A DNA stretch of 64,000 nt from UBA11591 sp040220895 (GTDB lineage: Bacteria; Bacteroidota; Bacteroidia; Flavobacteriales_E; Vicingaceae), in contig JAVJVY010000004.1 of NCBI GenBank assembly GCA_040220895.1, positions 108,036 to 172,035 on the forward strand, given 5' to 3'. Below, piece by piece: positions 1-8,581 of this stretch; position 1 is the first letter of the stretch, and each line of letters begins with the position of its first letter. The notes beneath the pieces are model-generated. The model saw nothing but the letters and a program-made list of their open reading frames with translations, did no database searches and was not told where the DNA came from. The translations under genes and the position numbers were made by a program.

Positions 1-682
1 CGAGCAGGAGCGTAATTTCGTAGGGCTCATTTCGAACCGCGAGCTCTTGAAAGCCCTCAACAACAAATTCGAAAGGTGCAGGTGGAGCCAGTTCCTTATC
101 AAAATAGATGATTCGCTTTGTCCCATAATCGATCACTTGGGGAAAGCTTGCTGCTGCGATAATAGCGCCTGTTAAAACGATGCCGGATACTTGTAAAAAC
201 CTAATGCCTTTTTTAATGCTGGCTGAATCTGCAAAAGGAAAGCGAAGAATTTCATTCGACTTTTGCCGAATTGCAGCGCTTAGCACTGCTGATCGGGGCA
301 TGTCTCTGAGCTCAAGCAGGTTAAGCAATTTATCGTCTATCTTGCCAACGGCCTCCCCGACCAGTTTAGACATCTCTTTTGGCTTCAGAGCTCCGGCTAA
401 ACCAAAAACCCGAAACAAAGGAATGGAGACCAAATAAATAAGTCCTGAAAATTCGGCAAGAACAAATGTATAAAAGAGTACTCGCCTTACGCTCGAACTG
501 TTGCGCAATAAGAATTCGCTTACACTTAGAAAGGCCAATAAGATCAGGCTCGTTCCAAAAAAGACCGCCAGACCCTGCAAGAGTTGATTTGTGTAAAATC
601 TTCTCGAAAACGAATTTAATTCTTCGTTAACGCTTTGAGTAAGGTCTGATTTCCGGGCCAATGCCTTATTTTTACTTACCAA
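1..682 (-). CDS. DUF4175-like membrane protein (N-terminal part, cut by window edge)
   Basis: Reverse-strand reading frame open from 682 to the left edge; the C-terminal part lies outside the window. The start is a TTG at 682-680, because a TAA lies in frame three codons upstream and no ATG follows for a long way. About 25 N-terminal hydrophilic residues precede two hydrophobic segments (near residues 33-55 and 67-97), a soluble stretch, then a third segment near residues 155-172. This resembles the N-terminus of the large Bacteroidota DUF4175 proteins (about 1100 residues), whose function is not known. It lies 25 nt after the DUF4837 gene on the same strand, so it is probably the last visible gene of the tatA-gatA operon. 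The family call rests on overall pattern, not a motif. Confidence 0.6.
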   Translation of the reverse strand, partial: MVSKNKALARKSDLTQSVNEELNSFSRRFYTNQLLQGLAVFFGTSLILLAFLSVSEFLLRNSSSVRRVLFYTFVLAEFSGLIYLVSIPLFRVFGLAGALKPKEMSKLVGEAVGKIDDKLLNLLELRDMPRSAVLSAAIRQKSNEILRFPFADSASIKKGIRFLQVSGIVLTGAIIAAASFPQVIDYGTKRIIYFDKELAPPAPFEFVVEGFQELAVRNEPYEITLLL

Positions 683-707
683 GTTCGTGAAATTTTAATC
701 ATCTAGG

Positions 708-1697
708 TCAAATAGTAAGGGCAGAAAGGGCAATTGCTTCCAATTCTCTGAGGTATTCTCTTTTATCGAACTTGGGGGCAAATACGTAGCAGTCTATATA
801 AATGATGGCTTTTCCGCTAGTATCGGTGTAGGTGTATTGTACGAAAGGGCCGCCCATAAAAGCCCCTTTCATGTTCCATAATCCTCGGATCTCCTTCACG
901 TATTTGCCATTGATCTCAAGCTCTTTGGAGATGGGTGGAAATTCCGCATAAGATGTCATGTAGCTTCCCTGATTTGGCCCCTCAACCATCTTTGTAATTT
1001 CATTGCGCAGCGCAACCAACGAATCTGTATTAAACTGCTCTTGGGAATAATACGGTTTTGTATAAATAATTAGGCCCATGTTGATTTGGTGACCCTGATG
1101 CTGAAAGTCTTTTCGAAGCCATATTTGGTCGTCCTCTTTTCTTGCAATGGTATAGTCTGATGGAAAGTGCAGGCTCATGCCGCATACCTCCTCAACCTGA
1201 CTGGTCACGGATTGGTCCTGTAGTGATTTATAAGCGTGAATAAGTCTTTTATATTCTTCATTTCGGAACCTGTCCCGCAATAATTCACAATTGTTATTTA
1301 TGATGGCCCCGGCGGTTTTGTCACCCTTTGCGAATAGCGTCAGTACCAACTGATTCTTGGCCCAGGCATTTTTTTGAAAGCCATACTTTGACGGCACGTG
1401 TTTTTTGTTTGCCTCCAGGAGAATAATATTCTTGGTCGTTTTAAATAGTTGTGCAAAATTATCCGGGGTCACTCGGATGACATTGAAATAAGGTTCTCTC
1501 TGTGGAAGCCCATCTTGTGTCGCCGCAAAGCAAGACATGATGGCTCGTCCGCTCTCTCCTGCCCACATAGTGCTGTCCATTACCACCAAAACGTCTCCCG
1601 TACTGCCGGTTCCGGGGGGAAGAATTTCTTCATTCATGTCCATGCACGATGAAAAGAGGATTAGTAATAAAATACAGGCGTGCGACTGAATCGTCAT
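708..1697 (-). CDS. DUF4837 family lipoprotein
   Basis: 329 residues with an N-terminal hydrophobic stretch ending in a lipobox-like LFSSC (Cys near residue 18), so probably an outer- or inner-membrane lipoprotein. The mature protein opens with GDVLVVMDSTMWAG, then GLPQREPYFNVIRV and FKTTKNIILLE, the conserved N-terminal pattern of Bacteroidota DUF4837 proteins. No catalytic motif is recognised and the function is unknown. The ATG at 1697 is one base from the stop of the upstream lytic transglycosylase, so the two are probably cotranscribed; this hints at a cell-envelope role but does not prove one. Confidence 0.8.
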   Translation of the reverse strand: MTIQSHACILLLILFSSCMDMNEEILPPGTGSTGDVLVVMDSTMWAGESGRAIMSCFAATQDGLPQREPYFNVIRVTPDNFAQLFKTTKNIILLEANKKHVPSKYGFQKNAWAKNQLVLTLFAKGDKTAGAIINNNCELLRDRFRNEEYKRLIHAYKSLQDQSVTSQVEEVCGMSLHFPSDYTIARKEDDQIWLRKDFQHQGHQINMGLIIYTKPYYSQEQFNTDSLVALRNEITKMVEGPNQGSYMTSYAEFPPISKELEINGKYVKEIRGLWNMKGAFMGGPFVQYTYTDTSGKAIIYIDCYVFAPKFDKREYLRELEAIALSALTI

Positions 1698-1698
1698 G

Positions 1699-3180
1699 TT
1701 AACTGTTTGTCGAAACGATGATCCTACTTCCCGGCTTAAGGCGTTGATGGTCCAGTCCTTTGTTGAGTCTTTTTAGTTCCGTAACGGTCAATCCGTCATA
1801 CATTTTGGCGATGTCCCAAAGCGTGTCGCCTGATTTTACGGTATGGTAGCGGTAGTCCGGATTCTCTTGAACCGCTGGCTTGACTGATGGGGTGCCCAAT
1901 ACCTCCTTTGTAATCGCTTTGTCGCTGTAGATTACTAGCTTTTGGCCCTCATAAATTCTAGACGAGTAAAGGTTGTTCCAGTCTTTGACCCTGCTAAGGC
2001 CTACTCCGTATTTTTCTGCGATGACCCCCAATACCTCTCCGCTTTTTACCGTGTGTATCTGCCGGCTTCCTGTAGGCTGTGATGGAGTGGGGGGTGTTGA
2101 CACAGTTTCTGCGGGCGTCTCCGGCCCTGAAGCATATTGCTCAAAAAGCGCTCTTTCAGCCAAATAAGCGTTCGATAGGGGGAGTGGTATTCGCAGCACA
2201 TAGCTCTTATTGTCTTCCGGGATCATGCCTAGCTTATACTCCGGATTCAAATACGCCAGGTGGTTAAAATCCGCGCAGAAGTACTGACTCATCAATCGCA
2301 TGTCGATGGGGCCTTTGGTGTGAATTGTGTCTGTAATAAGGTCGAGGGAATCGATGTTTGTTGGATGCAGTCCGTGCTGCCCACCAAAGTTCATGGCATA
2401 ATTAACCGCGATGAAGGCCGGAACGTAGCCCCGTGTCTCTCTGGGAAGCCACGACCTGATCTCCCAATACGTTCTTTTTCCGCCTGATCTTCTGATGGCT
2501 TTGTTCACATTTCCCGGCCCGCAATTGTACGCGGCTATGACAAGTTCCCAATTGCCGTATACCTCATACAGGTCTTTGAAATATCTGCACGCGGCATCCG
2601 TCGAAGCGTATAGTTCGTGGCGTTCATCGATGTATGAATTTACTTCAAGCCCATAGACGACTCCGGTTCTGTACATGAATTGCCAGAGGCCCGCCGCGCC
2701 CGCGCGGCTTCTAGCTTTTATGTTCAGCGCAGATTCTACAATGGCCAGGTATTTAAATTCCAGGGGTAGGTCGTATTTATCAAGGTACTCTTCAAAAACA
2801 GGAAAATAATACCGCGACAAGGCCATGCAATTTTGCGTTAGAGAGGGGCGCCTGTTAACATACAAATTGATAAAGGCAGAGGTATACTTGTTGTATTCAA
2901 GGCTAAAGGGGCTTTGCGCATCGAGTATCTCAAGGCCCCTCTTATACATTGAGTCGAGTTCTGCTTCGGAATAGGCTTTATTAGGGGTCTTTTCTTCGGC
3001 CGAAGCCTTAATTAACTCACCGTAATACAGGTTGATGATAAACGAGTCAAGGTGATTCGAATATGCATTTAGTTCGTCTGTGTAGTCGGGAATTGGCGTG
3101 CGGTTTAATGCTTCCTGGCCCATTAGTTGGGCGCCAATGAAGATTAGCAGGAAGAGGAGGTGGTGCGTTTTTTTATTCAT
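1699..3180 (-). CDS. LysM-containing lytic transglycosylase (MltD-like)
   Basis: About 493 residues from the ATG at 3180; an in-frame TTG at 3201 would add seven residues ahead of a good signal peptide (MNKKTHHLLFLLIFIGAQLMGQ), so the ATG is preferred. A soluble lytic transglycosylase domain follows, with the catalytic Glu in YLAIVESALN (about residue 149), GLWQFM at about 164-169 and AYNCGPGNV. Two LysM modules close the protein, starting at HTVKSGEVLG and YHTVKSGDTLWDIAK. The family cleaves the MurNAc-GlcNAc bond of peptidoglycan with 1,6-anhydro formation in the periplasm; LysM binds glycan. It sits between gatA (gap about 57 nt) and the DUF4837 gene (1 nt). Confidence 0.93.
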   Translation of the reverse strand: MNKKTHHLLFLLIFIGAQLMGQEALNRTPIPDYTDELNAYSNHLDSFIINLYYGELIKASAEEKTPNKAYSEAELDSMYKRGLEILDAQSPFSLEYNKYTSAFINLYVNRRPSLTQNCMALSRYYFPVFEEYLDKYDLPLEFKYLAIVESALNIKARSRAGAAGLWQFMYRTGVVYGLEVNSYIDERHELYASTDAACRYFKDLYEVYGNWELVIAAYNCGPGNVNKAIRRSGGKRTYWEIRSWLPRETRGYVPAFIAVNYAMNFGGQHGLHPTNIDSLDLITDTIHTKGPIDMRLMSQYFCADFNHLAYLNPEYKLGMIPEDNKSYVLRIPLPLSNAYLAERALFEQYASGPETPAETVSTPPTPSQPTGSRQIHTVKSGEVLGVIAEKYGVGLSRVKDWNNLYSSRIYEGQKLVIYSDKAITKEVLGTPSVKPAVQENPDYRYHTVKSGDTLWDIAKMYDGLTVTELKRLNKGLDHQRLKPGSRIIVSTNS

Positions 3181-3237
3181 TTTACTGGTTGAGCTTTGCA
3201 AGCTTCTTCTTTTAAAGCGTCGAATTACTCGCCATTA

Positions 3238-4671
3238 TTACAAATCTTCCAACGACTTATTGTTCATTAGCCAATTGGAAATTGATAAAAGGCTGTCCTC
3301 CATGTAGGGTGGGGCCATAACCTGCATGCCATAAGGCATGCCATTAACGTGCTTTGAAAGCGGTAACGAAATGGCGGGAAGGCCGCAAATATTTGCCTGA
3401 ACAGTGAAAATATCTTCGAGATACATTTTAATGGGATCATTTGTCTGAGACCCCAGCTCAAAAGCAGTATGAGGCGAGGTGGGGCCAATAATAAAATCTG
3501 CTGCCTTGAATTGTTCCATCGTTTGGTCCCTTGCAAGACGCCTAATTTTCTGAGCTTTTGTGTAATAAGCGTCATAATAACCGGCGCTCAAGACGTAAGT
3601 TCCAAGCATGATGCGTCTTTTAACCTCTAGTCCAAATCCTTCAGATCTCGATTTGGTATAGGTTTCCTTTAAATTATGCGTCCCCTTGCTTCGATATCCG
3701 TAGCGAATCCCGTCGTAGCGCGCAAGATTGGAAGAGGCCTCGGCCGTTGTAAGGACGTAGTAACTCGGTACGAGTTCGTCAACGTACGAAAAATCTTTTT
3801 CAATTACTTCGTGACCTTGCTCGGTAAGCCATTTTGTAAATGAGAAAAAATTGTTTCGAACCTCGGCATCAAGACCTTTGTGATTGAGATAGCTTTTAAA
3901 ATAGAGGAATCTCTTTTTTTCGATGGGTTTTGAAAATGAGGCATATTGGTCTACTTCATTGCTTGCCAAGGTACTGTCGTATTCATCCCTTCCGGAAATG
4001 ACCTCCATAACCAGCGCTAAATCCCGCAAATCATTAGAAATGGGGCCGATTTGATCAAAGGATGAGGCATACGAAATAAGGCCATGCCTTGAAACGCGAC
4101 CATAGGTTGGTTTAAAGCCAATGGTTCCTGTAAACGATGCGGGCTGTCTAACAGAACCTCCCGTGTCAGATCCCAACGCAACGTGGCAAAGGCCAGCTGC
4201 CACCGCGGCAGATGATCCACCAGATGACCCACCCGGCACACGGGTCTTGTCCTTGGGATTTTTTACTGCCCCATATACCGATGTCTCGGTTGAGCTTCCC
4301 ATGGCAAATTCGTCACATGCCGTTCTTCCAATGATGAGCGCGTCCTGTTCTATTAATCGTTGAACAACGGTGGCGCTAAAAAGCGAGGTGAATCCTTCCA
4401 ATATTTTTGATGACGCTGATACCTGGTGCCCCTCATAGCAGATGTTGTCCTTAATGGCAACGATCATACCCGCAAGCCTTCCCGCCCTTCCTTGCGATGC
4501 GCGTTTGTCTATTTCTTCTGCCTGAGCCATCGCGGTATCAGAGAAAACTTCAACGAATGCATTCAAGTCTTCCTTGGCGCTAATATCATCCAAAAGCGCT
4601 CGAACAATTTCGGAAAGAGAATGCCCCCCGCCTGTAATGGCGGTATTAATTTTGATAAATGAATCTATCAC
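3238..4671 (-). CDS. gatA: Asp/Glu-tRNA amidotransferase subunit A
   Basis: 477 residues, the usual GatA length. Amidase-signature residues are visible: Lys74 in AIKDNI, the Ser-rich loop GGSSGGSS (residues 147-154) and the nucleophile Ser173 in GSDTGGSVRQPASF. With GatB and GatC it converts mischarged Glu-tRNA(Gln) or Asp-tRNA(Asn) to the correct amide; neither partner is in the window. The start appears to be GTG at 4671. It lies 20 nt downstream of tatA and upstream of the lytic transglycosylase, all on the minus strand. Other amidases share the fold, but length and the GVHxx-free GatA-like sequence around the active site favour gatA. Confidence 0.92.
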   Translation of the reverse strand: MIDSFIKINTAITGGGHSLSEIVRALLDDISAKEDLNAFVEVFSDTAMAQAEEIDKRASQGRAGRLAGMIVAIKDNICYEGHQVSASSKILEGFTSLFSATVVQRLIEQDALIIGRTACDEFAMGSSTETSVYGAVKNPKDKTRVPGGSSGGSSAAVAAGLCHVALGSDTGGSVRQPASFTGTIGFKPTYGRVSRHGLISYASSFDQIGPISNDLRDLALVMEVISGRDEYDSTLASNEVDQYASFSKPIEKKRFLYFKSYLNHKGLDAEVRNNFFSFTKWLTEQGHEVIEKDFSYVDELVPSYYVLTTAEASSNLARYDGIRYGYRSKGTHNLKETYTKSRSEGFGLEVKRRIMLGTYVLSAGYYDAYYTKAQKIRRLARDQTMEQFKAADFIIGPTSPHTAFELGSQTNDPIKMYLEDIFTVQANICGLPAISLPLSKHVNGMPYGMQVMAPPYMEDSLLSISNWLMNNKSLEDL

Positions 4672-4691
4672 AATGAAAAATTAGGGCTTTT

Positions 4692-4892
4692 TCAGGGCTT
4701 TTTTTTGCCTTCTGATTCATCCTCAGCGCCCTCTTTAGTGGCGTCTTTGAACTCTTTTATGCCTTTGCCAACGCCTTTCATCAACTCGGGAATTTTTCTG
4801 GCTCCAAAAAGAAGCACAACCACTGCAACGATTATGACAATTTGCCAGGGGCCAACCATGCCTAGAAGTATATTGAGGACCATGAAAATCAT
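4692..4892 (-). CDS. tatA: Sec-independent translocase component TatA/E
   Basis: Small protein with a hydrophobic helix (WQIVIIVAVVVLLFGARKIPEL), the FG-x-KIPEL hinge, then a basic amphipathic helix GVGKGIKEFKDATK and a charged tail: the complete TatA architecture. TatA forms the pore of the twin-arginine pathway with TatC, which is not in the window. Frames allow a TTG at 4910 and ATGs at 4892, 4883 and 4859; 4892 is chosen because a TAATTTTG promoter box lies at 4906-4899, only 6 nt before it. First gene of the run with gatA. Confidence 0.88.
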   Translation of the reverse strand: MIFMVLNILLGMVGPWQIVIIVAVVVLLFGARKIPELMKGVGKGIKEFKDATKEGAEDESEGKKKP

Positions 4893-4898
4893 TTCGAT

Positions 4899-4906
4899 CA
4901 AAATTA
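4899..4906 (-). promoter_or_regulatory. Candidate -7 box (TAATTTTG) of tatA
   Basis: Matches the Bacteroidota primary-sigma -7 consensus TAnnTTTG on the minus strand, 6 nt before the preferred tatA ATG. No clear TTTG -33 box is visible at 19-21 nt, so this is a candidate only. Confidence 0.35.
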
Positions 4907-5000
4907 GCAAATCTTTTGAATTCTAAGTCTTTAAACTTTCTGTCTAATGCCTGCTAAACTTGATATTTTCAATTTATTTTCGCGTCAACAAGAATTCTCC

Positions 5001-6245
5001 ATGACAAACCTGCAGTATCTCGCCATTTTAGCAATTACCCTGGCCTCTTGTCATCAGGTCAATCCCCTTGATGATTCATCAACCACCGGGCTCAGGGGTG
5101 GGATGTGGCTGTTCCAATTACAAACAGGTCAGGTTGTTATTCCATTTCATGCTGAGGTAGCCGCAAACGACACGGGTATGTGCCTTACTATTTTTAACGC
5201 CGAGGAGAGGATTCAAATAAAGGACATCACCTTAAATGGCGATAGCCTATTAATCTCTATGCCCTTTTTCAACTCATTATTGTATGGCAAAGTGATTGGA
5301 GATACCGTATGGGAGGGCAGGTGGATTGACCGCAACAGGGGAGAGGATTATTCCATTCCCTTCAGGGCCGTTTTTAAAGACTCCATTCGTCGCTTTGATC
5401 TTTTAACCAGAGGTAATGCCGACTTTTCGGGTAAATGGTCGGTAACTTTTAGTCCTGATTCTGTTAATAATACCAAAGCCATCGGTTTATTCTACCAAAA
5501 TGGTGACCGCGCGAGTGGAACTTTTTTAACCGAAATGGGTGATTACCGTTATTTAGAGGGAAATACTGCCGGTAATCAATTGGCCATGTCTTGTTTTGAT
5601 GGATCCCATGCTTTTTTGTTTAAGGCTGAAATGCGAAGGGATGGAAGTCTGGATGGGAAGTTTTGGTCAGGCAACCACTGGTCTGAAAAATGGACCGCGA
5701 CCAGAGATAGTTCCGCAACATTGAGGCATCCTGATTCATTAACTTCATTTGACCTGAAAAAGCCTTTGAACACCCTCTCTTTTTTAGGGTCAAATGACAG
5801 AGAATTTGTGCTTGATATGAATCGCCTTAAAGACAAAGTAACCATTGTTCAGATCATGGGTTCGTGGTGCCCTAATTGTGCGGACGAAAGTAGATTGTTC
5901 GGTGAATTATACCGTCAGTACCATAAAGAAGGGCTGGAAATCGTGGGGGTTTCTTATGAAAAAGTTTCTCTCGTGCCTGAGGCTTTTGAAAAAATTGCCC
6001 ATTTTAAAAAAAGTGCCGGGGTAGAATACCCCATTGTTTATGGGGGTAGTGCCTCTAAGAAAAAAGCGTCGGAAGATTTTTATATGTTAGGTGAGATAAC
6101 GTCGTTTCCCACGGCTGTCATTTTTGATAAGAATGGAGAAATCCGTAAGGTTCACACCGGATTTTATGGGCCGGGAACCGGAGAGTATTATTCAAAGTTT
6201 AAGGGGGATCTTGAACAATTCATTGCAAACTTGCTTCTGGAATAA
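5001..6245 (+). CDS. TlpA-like thioredoxin-fold lipoprotein
   Basis: About 414 residues from the ATG at 5001, which puts a signal sequence MTNLQYLAILAITLASC directly at the N-terminus with a lipobox Cys; an upstream in-frame ATG at 4947 adds 18 residues that would spoil it. The first two-thirds is a beta-rich region of unknown role, similar to the N-terminal domains of Bacteroidota TlpA-like proteins. The C-terminal third is a redoxin domain with GSWCPNC, the CxxC active site, followed by ESRLFGELY and a cis-Pro region (TSFPTAVIF). Likely a periplasmic thiol-disulfide reductant. Its TAA directly abuts the rpiB stop. Confidence 0.85.
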   Translation: MTNLQYLAILAITLASCHQVNPLDDSSTTGLRGGMWLFQLQTGQVVIPFHAEVAANDTGMCLTIFNAEERIQIKDITLNGDSLLISMPFFNSLLYGKVIGDTVWEGRWIDRNRGEDYSIPFRAVFKDSIRRFDLLTRGNADFSGKWSVTFSPDSVNNTKAIGLFYQNGDRASGTFLTEMGDYRYLEGNTAGNQLAMSCFDGSHAFLFKAEMRRDGSLDGKFWSGNHWSEKWTATRDSSATLRHPDSLTSFDLKKPLNTLSFLGSNDREFVLDMNRLKDKVTIVQIMGSWCPNCADESRLFGELYRQYHKEGLEIVGVSYEKVSLVPEAFEKIAHFKKSAGVEYPIVYGGSASKKKASEDFYMLGEITSFPTAVIFDKNGEIRKVHTGFYGPGTGEYYSKFKGDLEQFIANLLLE

Positions 6246-6677
6246 TCAGCAACCAATTTTTCTCACCCGATCCTGGTGCCTTCCTCCCTCAAAATCTGTA
6301 TTCAAAAACTTTTCCAGGCATTCCTTCGCTAAATCCAAGGAAATAAATCTAGCCGGCAATGCAATGATGTTTGCATCATTGTGAGCTCTTGCCAGATGAG
6401 CTATTTCTGGTGTCCAGCAGATGGCGCACCTAATTCCCTGATGCTTATTGGCCGTCATACTAATCCCATTTGCGCTGCCGCAAATTAATATTGCTCGCTC
6501 AAATTCTCCTTTTTCAACGGCTCTTGCAACAGGGTGGGCGTAATCGGGGTAATCCGTTCTATCTGCACTTTTAGGTCCAAAATCTCTAACACTATAACCC
6601 TTCTTTGAAAGATGGTCTATAAGCGCTGCTTTTAGTTCGAAACCTGCGTGGTCACTTCCAATGGCTAATTGCTTCAT
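6246..6677 (-). CDS. rpiB: Ribose 5-phosphate isomerase B
   Basis: 143 residues, standard RpiB/LacAB length, beginning MKQLAIGSDHAGFELK with the phosphate-binding SDHAG motif, then DYPDYA and the catalytic Cys66 in ICGSANGISM. It interconverts ribose 5-phosphate and ribulose 5-phosphate in the pentose phosphate pathway. The anion-hole loop usually reads CGTG or CGSG; here it is CGSANG, so an Ala replaces a Gly. The C-terminal Arg-containing helix (GGRHQDRVRKI) is present. Convergent with the TlpA-like gene with no spacer. Confidence 0.93.
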   Translation of the reverse strand: MKQLAIGSDHAGFELKAALIDHLSKKGYSVRDFGPKSADRTDYPDYAHPVARAVEKGEFERAILICGSANGISMTANKHQGIRCAICWTPEIAHLARAHNDANIIALPARFISLDLAKECLEKFLNTDFEGGRHQDRVRKIGC

Positions 6678-7063
6678 CTTTCAAATGTAATAAGTTAATA
6701 AGTCAAAAAGGTTGTTCAAAAAAACAACACAATTTTATTTGGTTAACAAGAATACTCTCCCCTATAGAATTATTTAAATCACCTGCACGTGCTTTAACAA
6801 CGAGTTAGTGGTATTTTTCAAACAAGTTGTTAGTTTACTTTTTGCAAATAGATATAAACCATTACCTATAATATTCATGTTTTAAAGTTTGTTAATGTAT
6901 AACATAGCATTCTCAAAATCAAGATTCAAACATGTCCATTGTTGTTTATAAAGTGTTGTTAAGTATTTACAATAAACTTTACCAAAAAATATTAGGATTA
7001 ATTTTAACAAATTAACAGCCCTAATAGTAATAACATTACTTTATTAAAGAGTATATATATATA
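6678..7063. promoter_or_regulatory. AT-rich divergent intergenic region with repeated GTTGTT/AACAAC motifs
   Basis: This 386 bp region separates rpiB (minus) from the MORN-kinase operon (plus) and holds no credible gene. It is strongly AT-rich, ending in an alternating TA run just before the start at 7064. The hexamer GTTGTT or its complement occurs at 6711, 6723 (reverse), 6796 (reverse), 6826, 6941 and 6955; the first two form an inverted pair. It must carry both promoters, but I could not place a convincing -33/-7 pair. Confidence 0.5.
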
Positions 7064-8581
7064 ATGATGGTTAAAACAATATCCCATCTTCTAATTTTTC
7101 TGTGGTTGATATTTTTCTATAATACCATAAAGGCGCAGAATGATACCATAGAAAAAATTTTCCGCTTCGAGAATGGGACAGTTTCAAGTATTGGCAAAAT
7201 GCACGATGGAAAACCAGTAGGCTATTGGAGGGCTTTTTACCAAACGGGGATACTTAAATCCGAAGGAAATAGACAAAATAGAGAATTGGAAGGAAACTGG
7301 AAGTTTTACCGCGAAAATGGGGACCTAAAGAAAGAAATAAGTTATACCAAAGGTGTAAAGAACGGCCCCACTAAATTATATAACGATAGTTGCAAGCTTA
7401 TAAAAATTGAGAGATACCGGAACAATGAGTTACATGGAAAAAGTGAATCGTTTTACGCTCATAGCGGCGAATTGAAGGCTGTTGTGATTTATGAAGATGG
7501 CATAAAAGATGGTGTAGCCTATGAGTTTGCCGAAGATGGGCGAATTATTACCATGACCACATTTGATCATGGTTTTATAAAAAAGAAGGAGAGAATCAAC
7601 AGAAAAAATGATCTCGGAAGACAGGGAATCTGGCGTGAATTTTATCCTGCCGATAGTTCCTTGAAACGCGAAATAAGGTATAGGAATGATATTTACCACG
7701 GGTATTATAAGGAATATGACAGGGAAGGAAAGTTAATGGTGGCATTGTTATATCTGGACGGTGTAGTTCAGGAGAACCCCGAAGAACTTGCGCTTTTGGA
7801 AACAAGAAAAACTTATTTCGAGAATGGGGGTATAAAGACAGAGGGAACCTATAACTATTTGGGAGAAAAAGAGGGGAGTTTTAAGACATTTGATTCCAAA
7901 GGAGGAATTGAAAAGGTGGAGATTTACTCAAAAGATGCGCTATTAGCCAAGGGTAAACTGGACAAAGAAGGTCAAAGAATTGGTTATTGGGAATTTTATT
8001 ACAACGAGGGCCAGATCAGGGCGAAAGGAGAATACAAAGACGGCTTGCGAATAGGGAACTGGACCTTTTATCACTCAAACGGAAGAGTAGAGCAGAAAGG
8101 CAAGTATCAGAAAGAAGAAAAACCCCATGGCGATTGGGTATGGTTTTACCCTAATGGCGAACTATGGAGAGAAGAATCATTCTGGAGGGGAAGGGAAGAC
8201 GGACAAGCAGTGGAGTATAGCGATTCAGGAAGTGTTATTACAAAAGGTGAGTATATTGATGGGAGAAAGGAAGGATTTTGGTTTTATGTAATGGGCGATC
8301 ACCGTGAAGAAGGAAATTACATAGAAGGAAATAAGAGCGAAGAGTGGATCTATTATTTCCCTAATGGAAAAATTAATTTTAGAGGGTCTTATCTCAACGG
8401 AGACCCGAATGGAAAACACATCTATTACTATCCCAATGGAAAAATAAAAAAAGAAGAGTATTATGAATTAGGCTTGCAGGAGGGAACCTGGAGAACTTAT
8501 GACGAAGAAGGAAACCTACTGTTAACTTCTCTTTGGGAAGGGGGAAAAGAAGTGAGATTGGATAAGAAAAAAGTGAAATGA
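7064..8581 (+). CDS. Secreted MORN-repeat (YwqK-like) protein
   Basis: 505 residues. An N-terminal hydrophobic segment ending near AQND (residues 1-25) looks like a signal peptide. The rest is a run of MORN_2-type repeats of about 23 residues (pattern G-x-W-x-F-Y-x-N-G-x-L/I-K-x-E-x-x-Y-x-x-G), recognisable for example at GNWKFYRENG, GYWEFYYNEG, GNWTFYHSNG, GDWVWFYPNG, EEWIYYFPNG and GKHIYYYPNG. Such proteins are often labelled YwqK-like antitoxins by homology, but repeats alone do not show that role. Its stop overlaps the start of the histidine kinase (ATGA), so translation is probably coupled; a ligand-binding or envelope-sensing partner of the kinase is one inference. The start could also be the ATG at 7067. 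Confidence 0.85.
   Translation: MMVKTISHLLIFLWLIFFYNTIKAQNDTIEKIFRFENGTVSSIGKMHDGKPVGYWRAFYQTGILKSEGNRQNRELEGNWKFYRENGDLKKEISYTKGVKNGPTKLYNDSCKLIKIERYRNNELHGKSESFYAHSGELKAVVIYEDGIKDGVAYEFAEDGRIITMTTFDHGFIKKKERINRKNDLGRQGIWREFYPADSSLKREIRYRNDIYHGYYKEYDREGKLMVALLYLDGVVQENPEELALLETRKTYFENGGIKTEGTYNYLGEKEGSFKTFDSKGGIEKVEIYSKDALLAKGKLDKEGQRIGYWEFYYNEGQIRAKGEYKDGLRIGNWTFYHSNGRVEQKGKYQKEEKPHGDWVWFYPNGELWREESFWRGREDGQAVEYSDSGSVITKGEYIDGRKEGFWFYVMGDHREEGNYIEGNKSEEWIYYFPNGKINFRGSYLNGDPNGKHIYYYPNGKIKKEEYYELGLQEGTWRTYDEEGNLLLTSLWEGGKEVRLDKKKVK

Noticed and set aside
4947..5000. Upstream ATG for the TlpA-like gene
   Set aside because: It would place 18 residues ahead of an otherwise perfect lipoprotein signal.
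6678..7063. Possible replication origin
   Set aside because: AT-rich and repeat-containing, but no DnaA box pattern or origin-linked genes are seen nearby; a promoter region explains it.
7064..8581. YwqK toxin-antitoxin system
   Set aside because: MORN_2 repeats alone give this label in automated annotation; no toxin gene is near.
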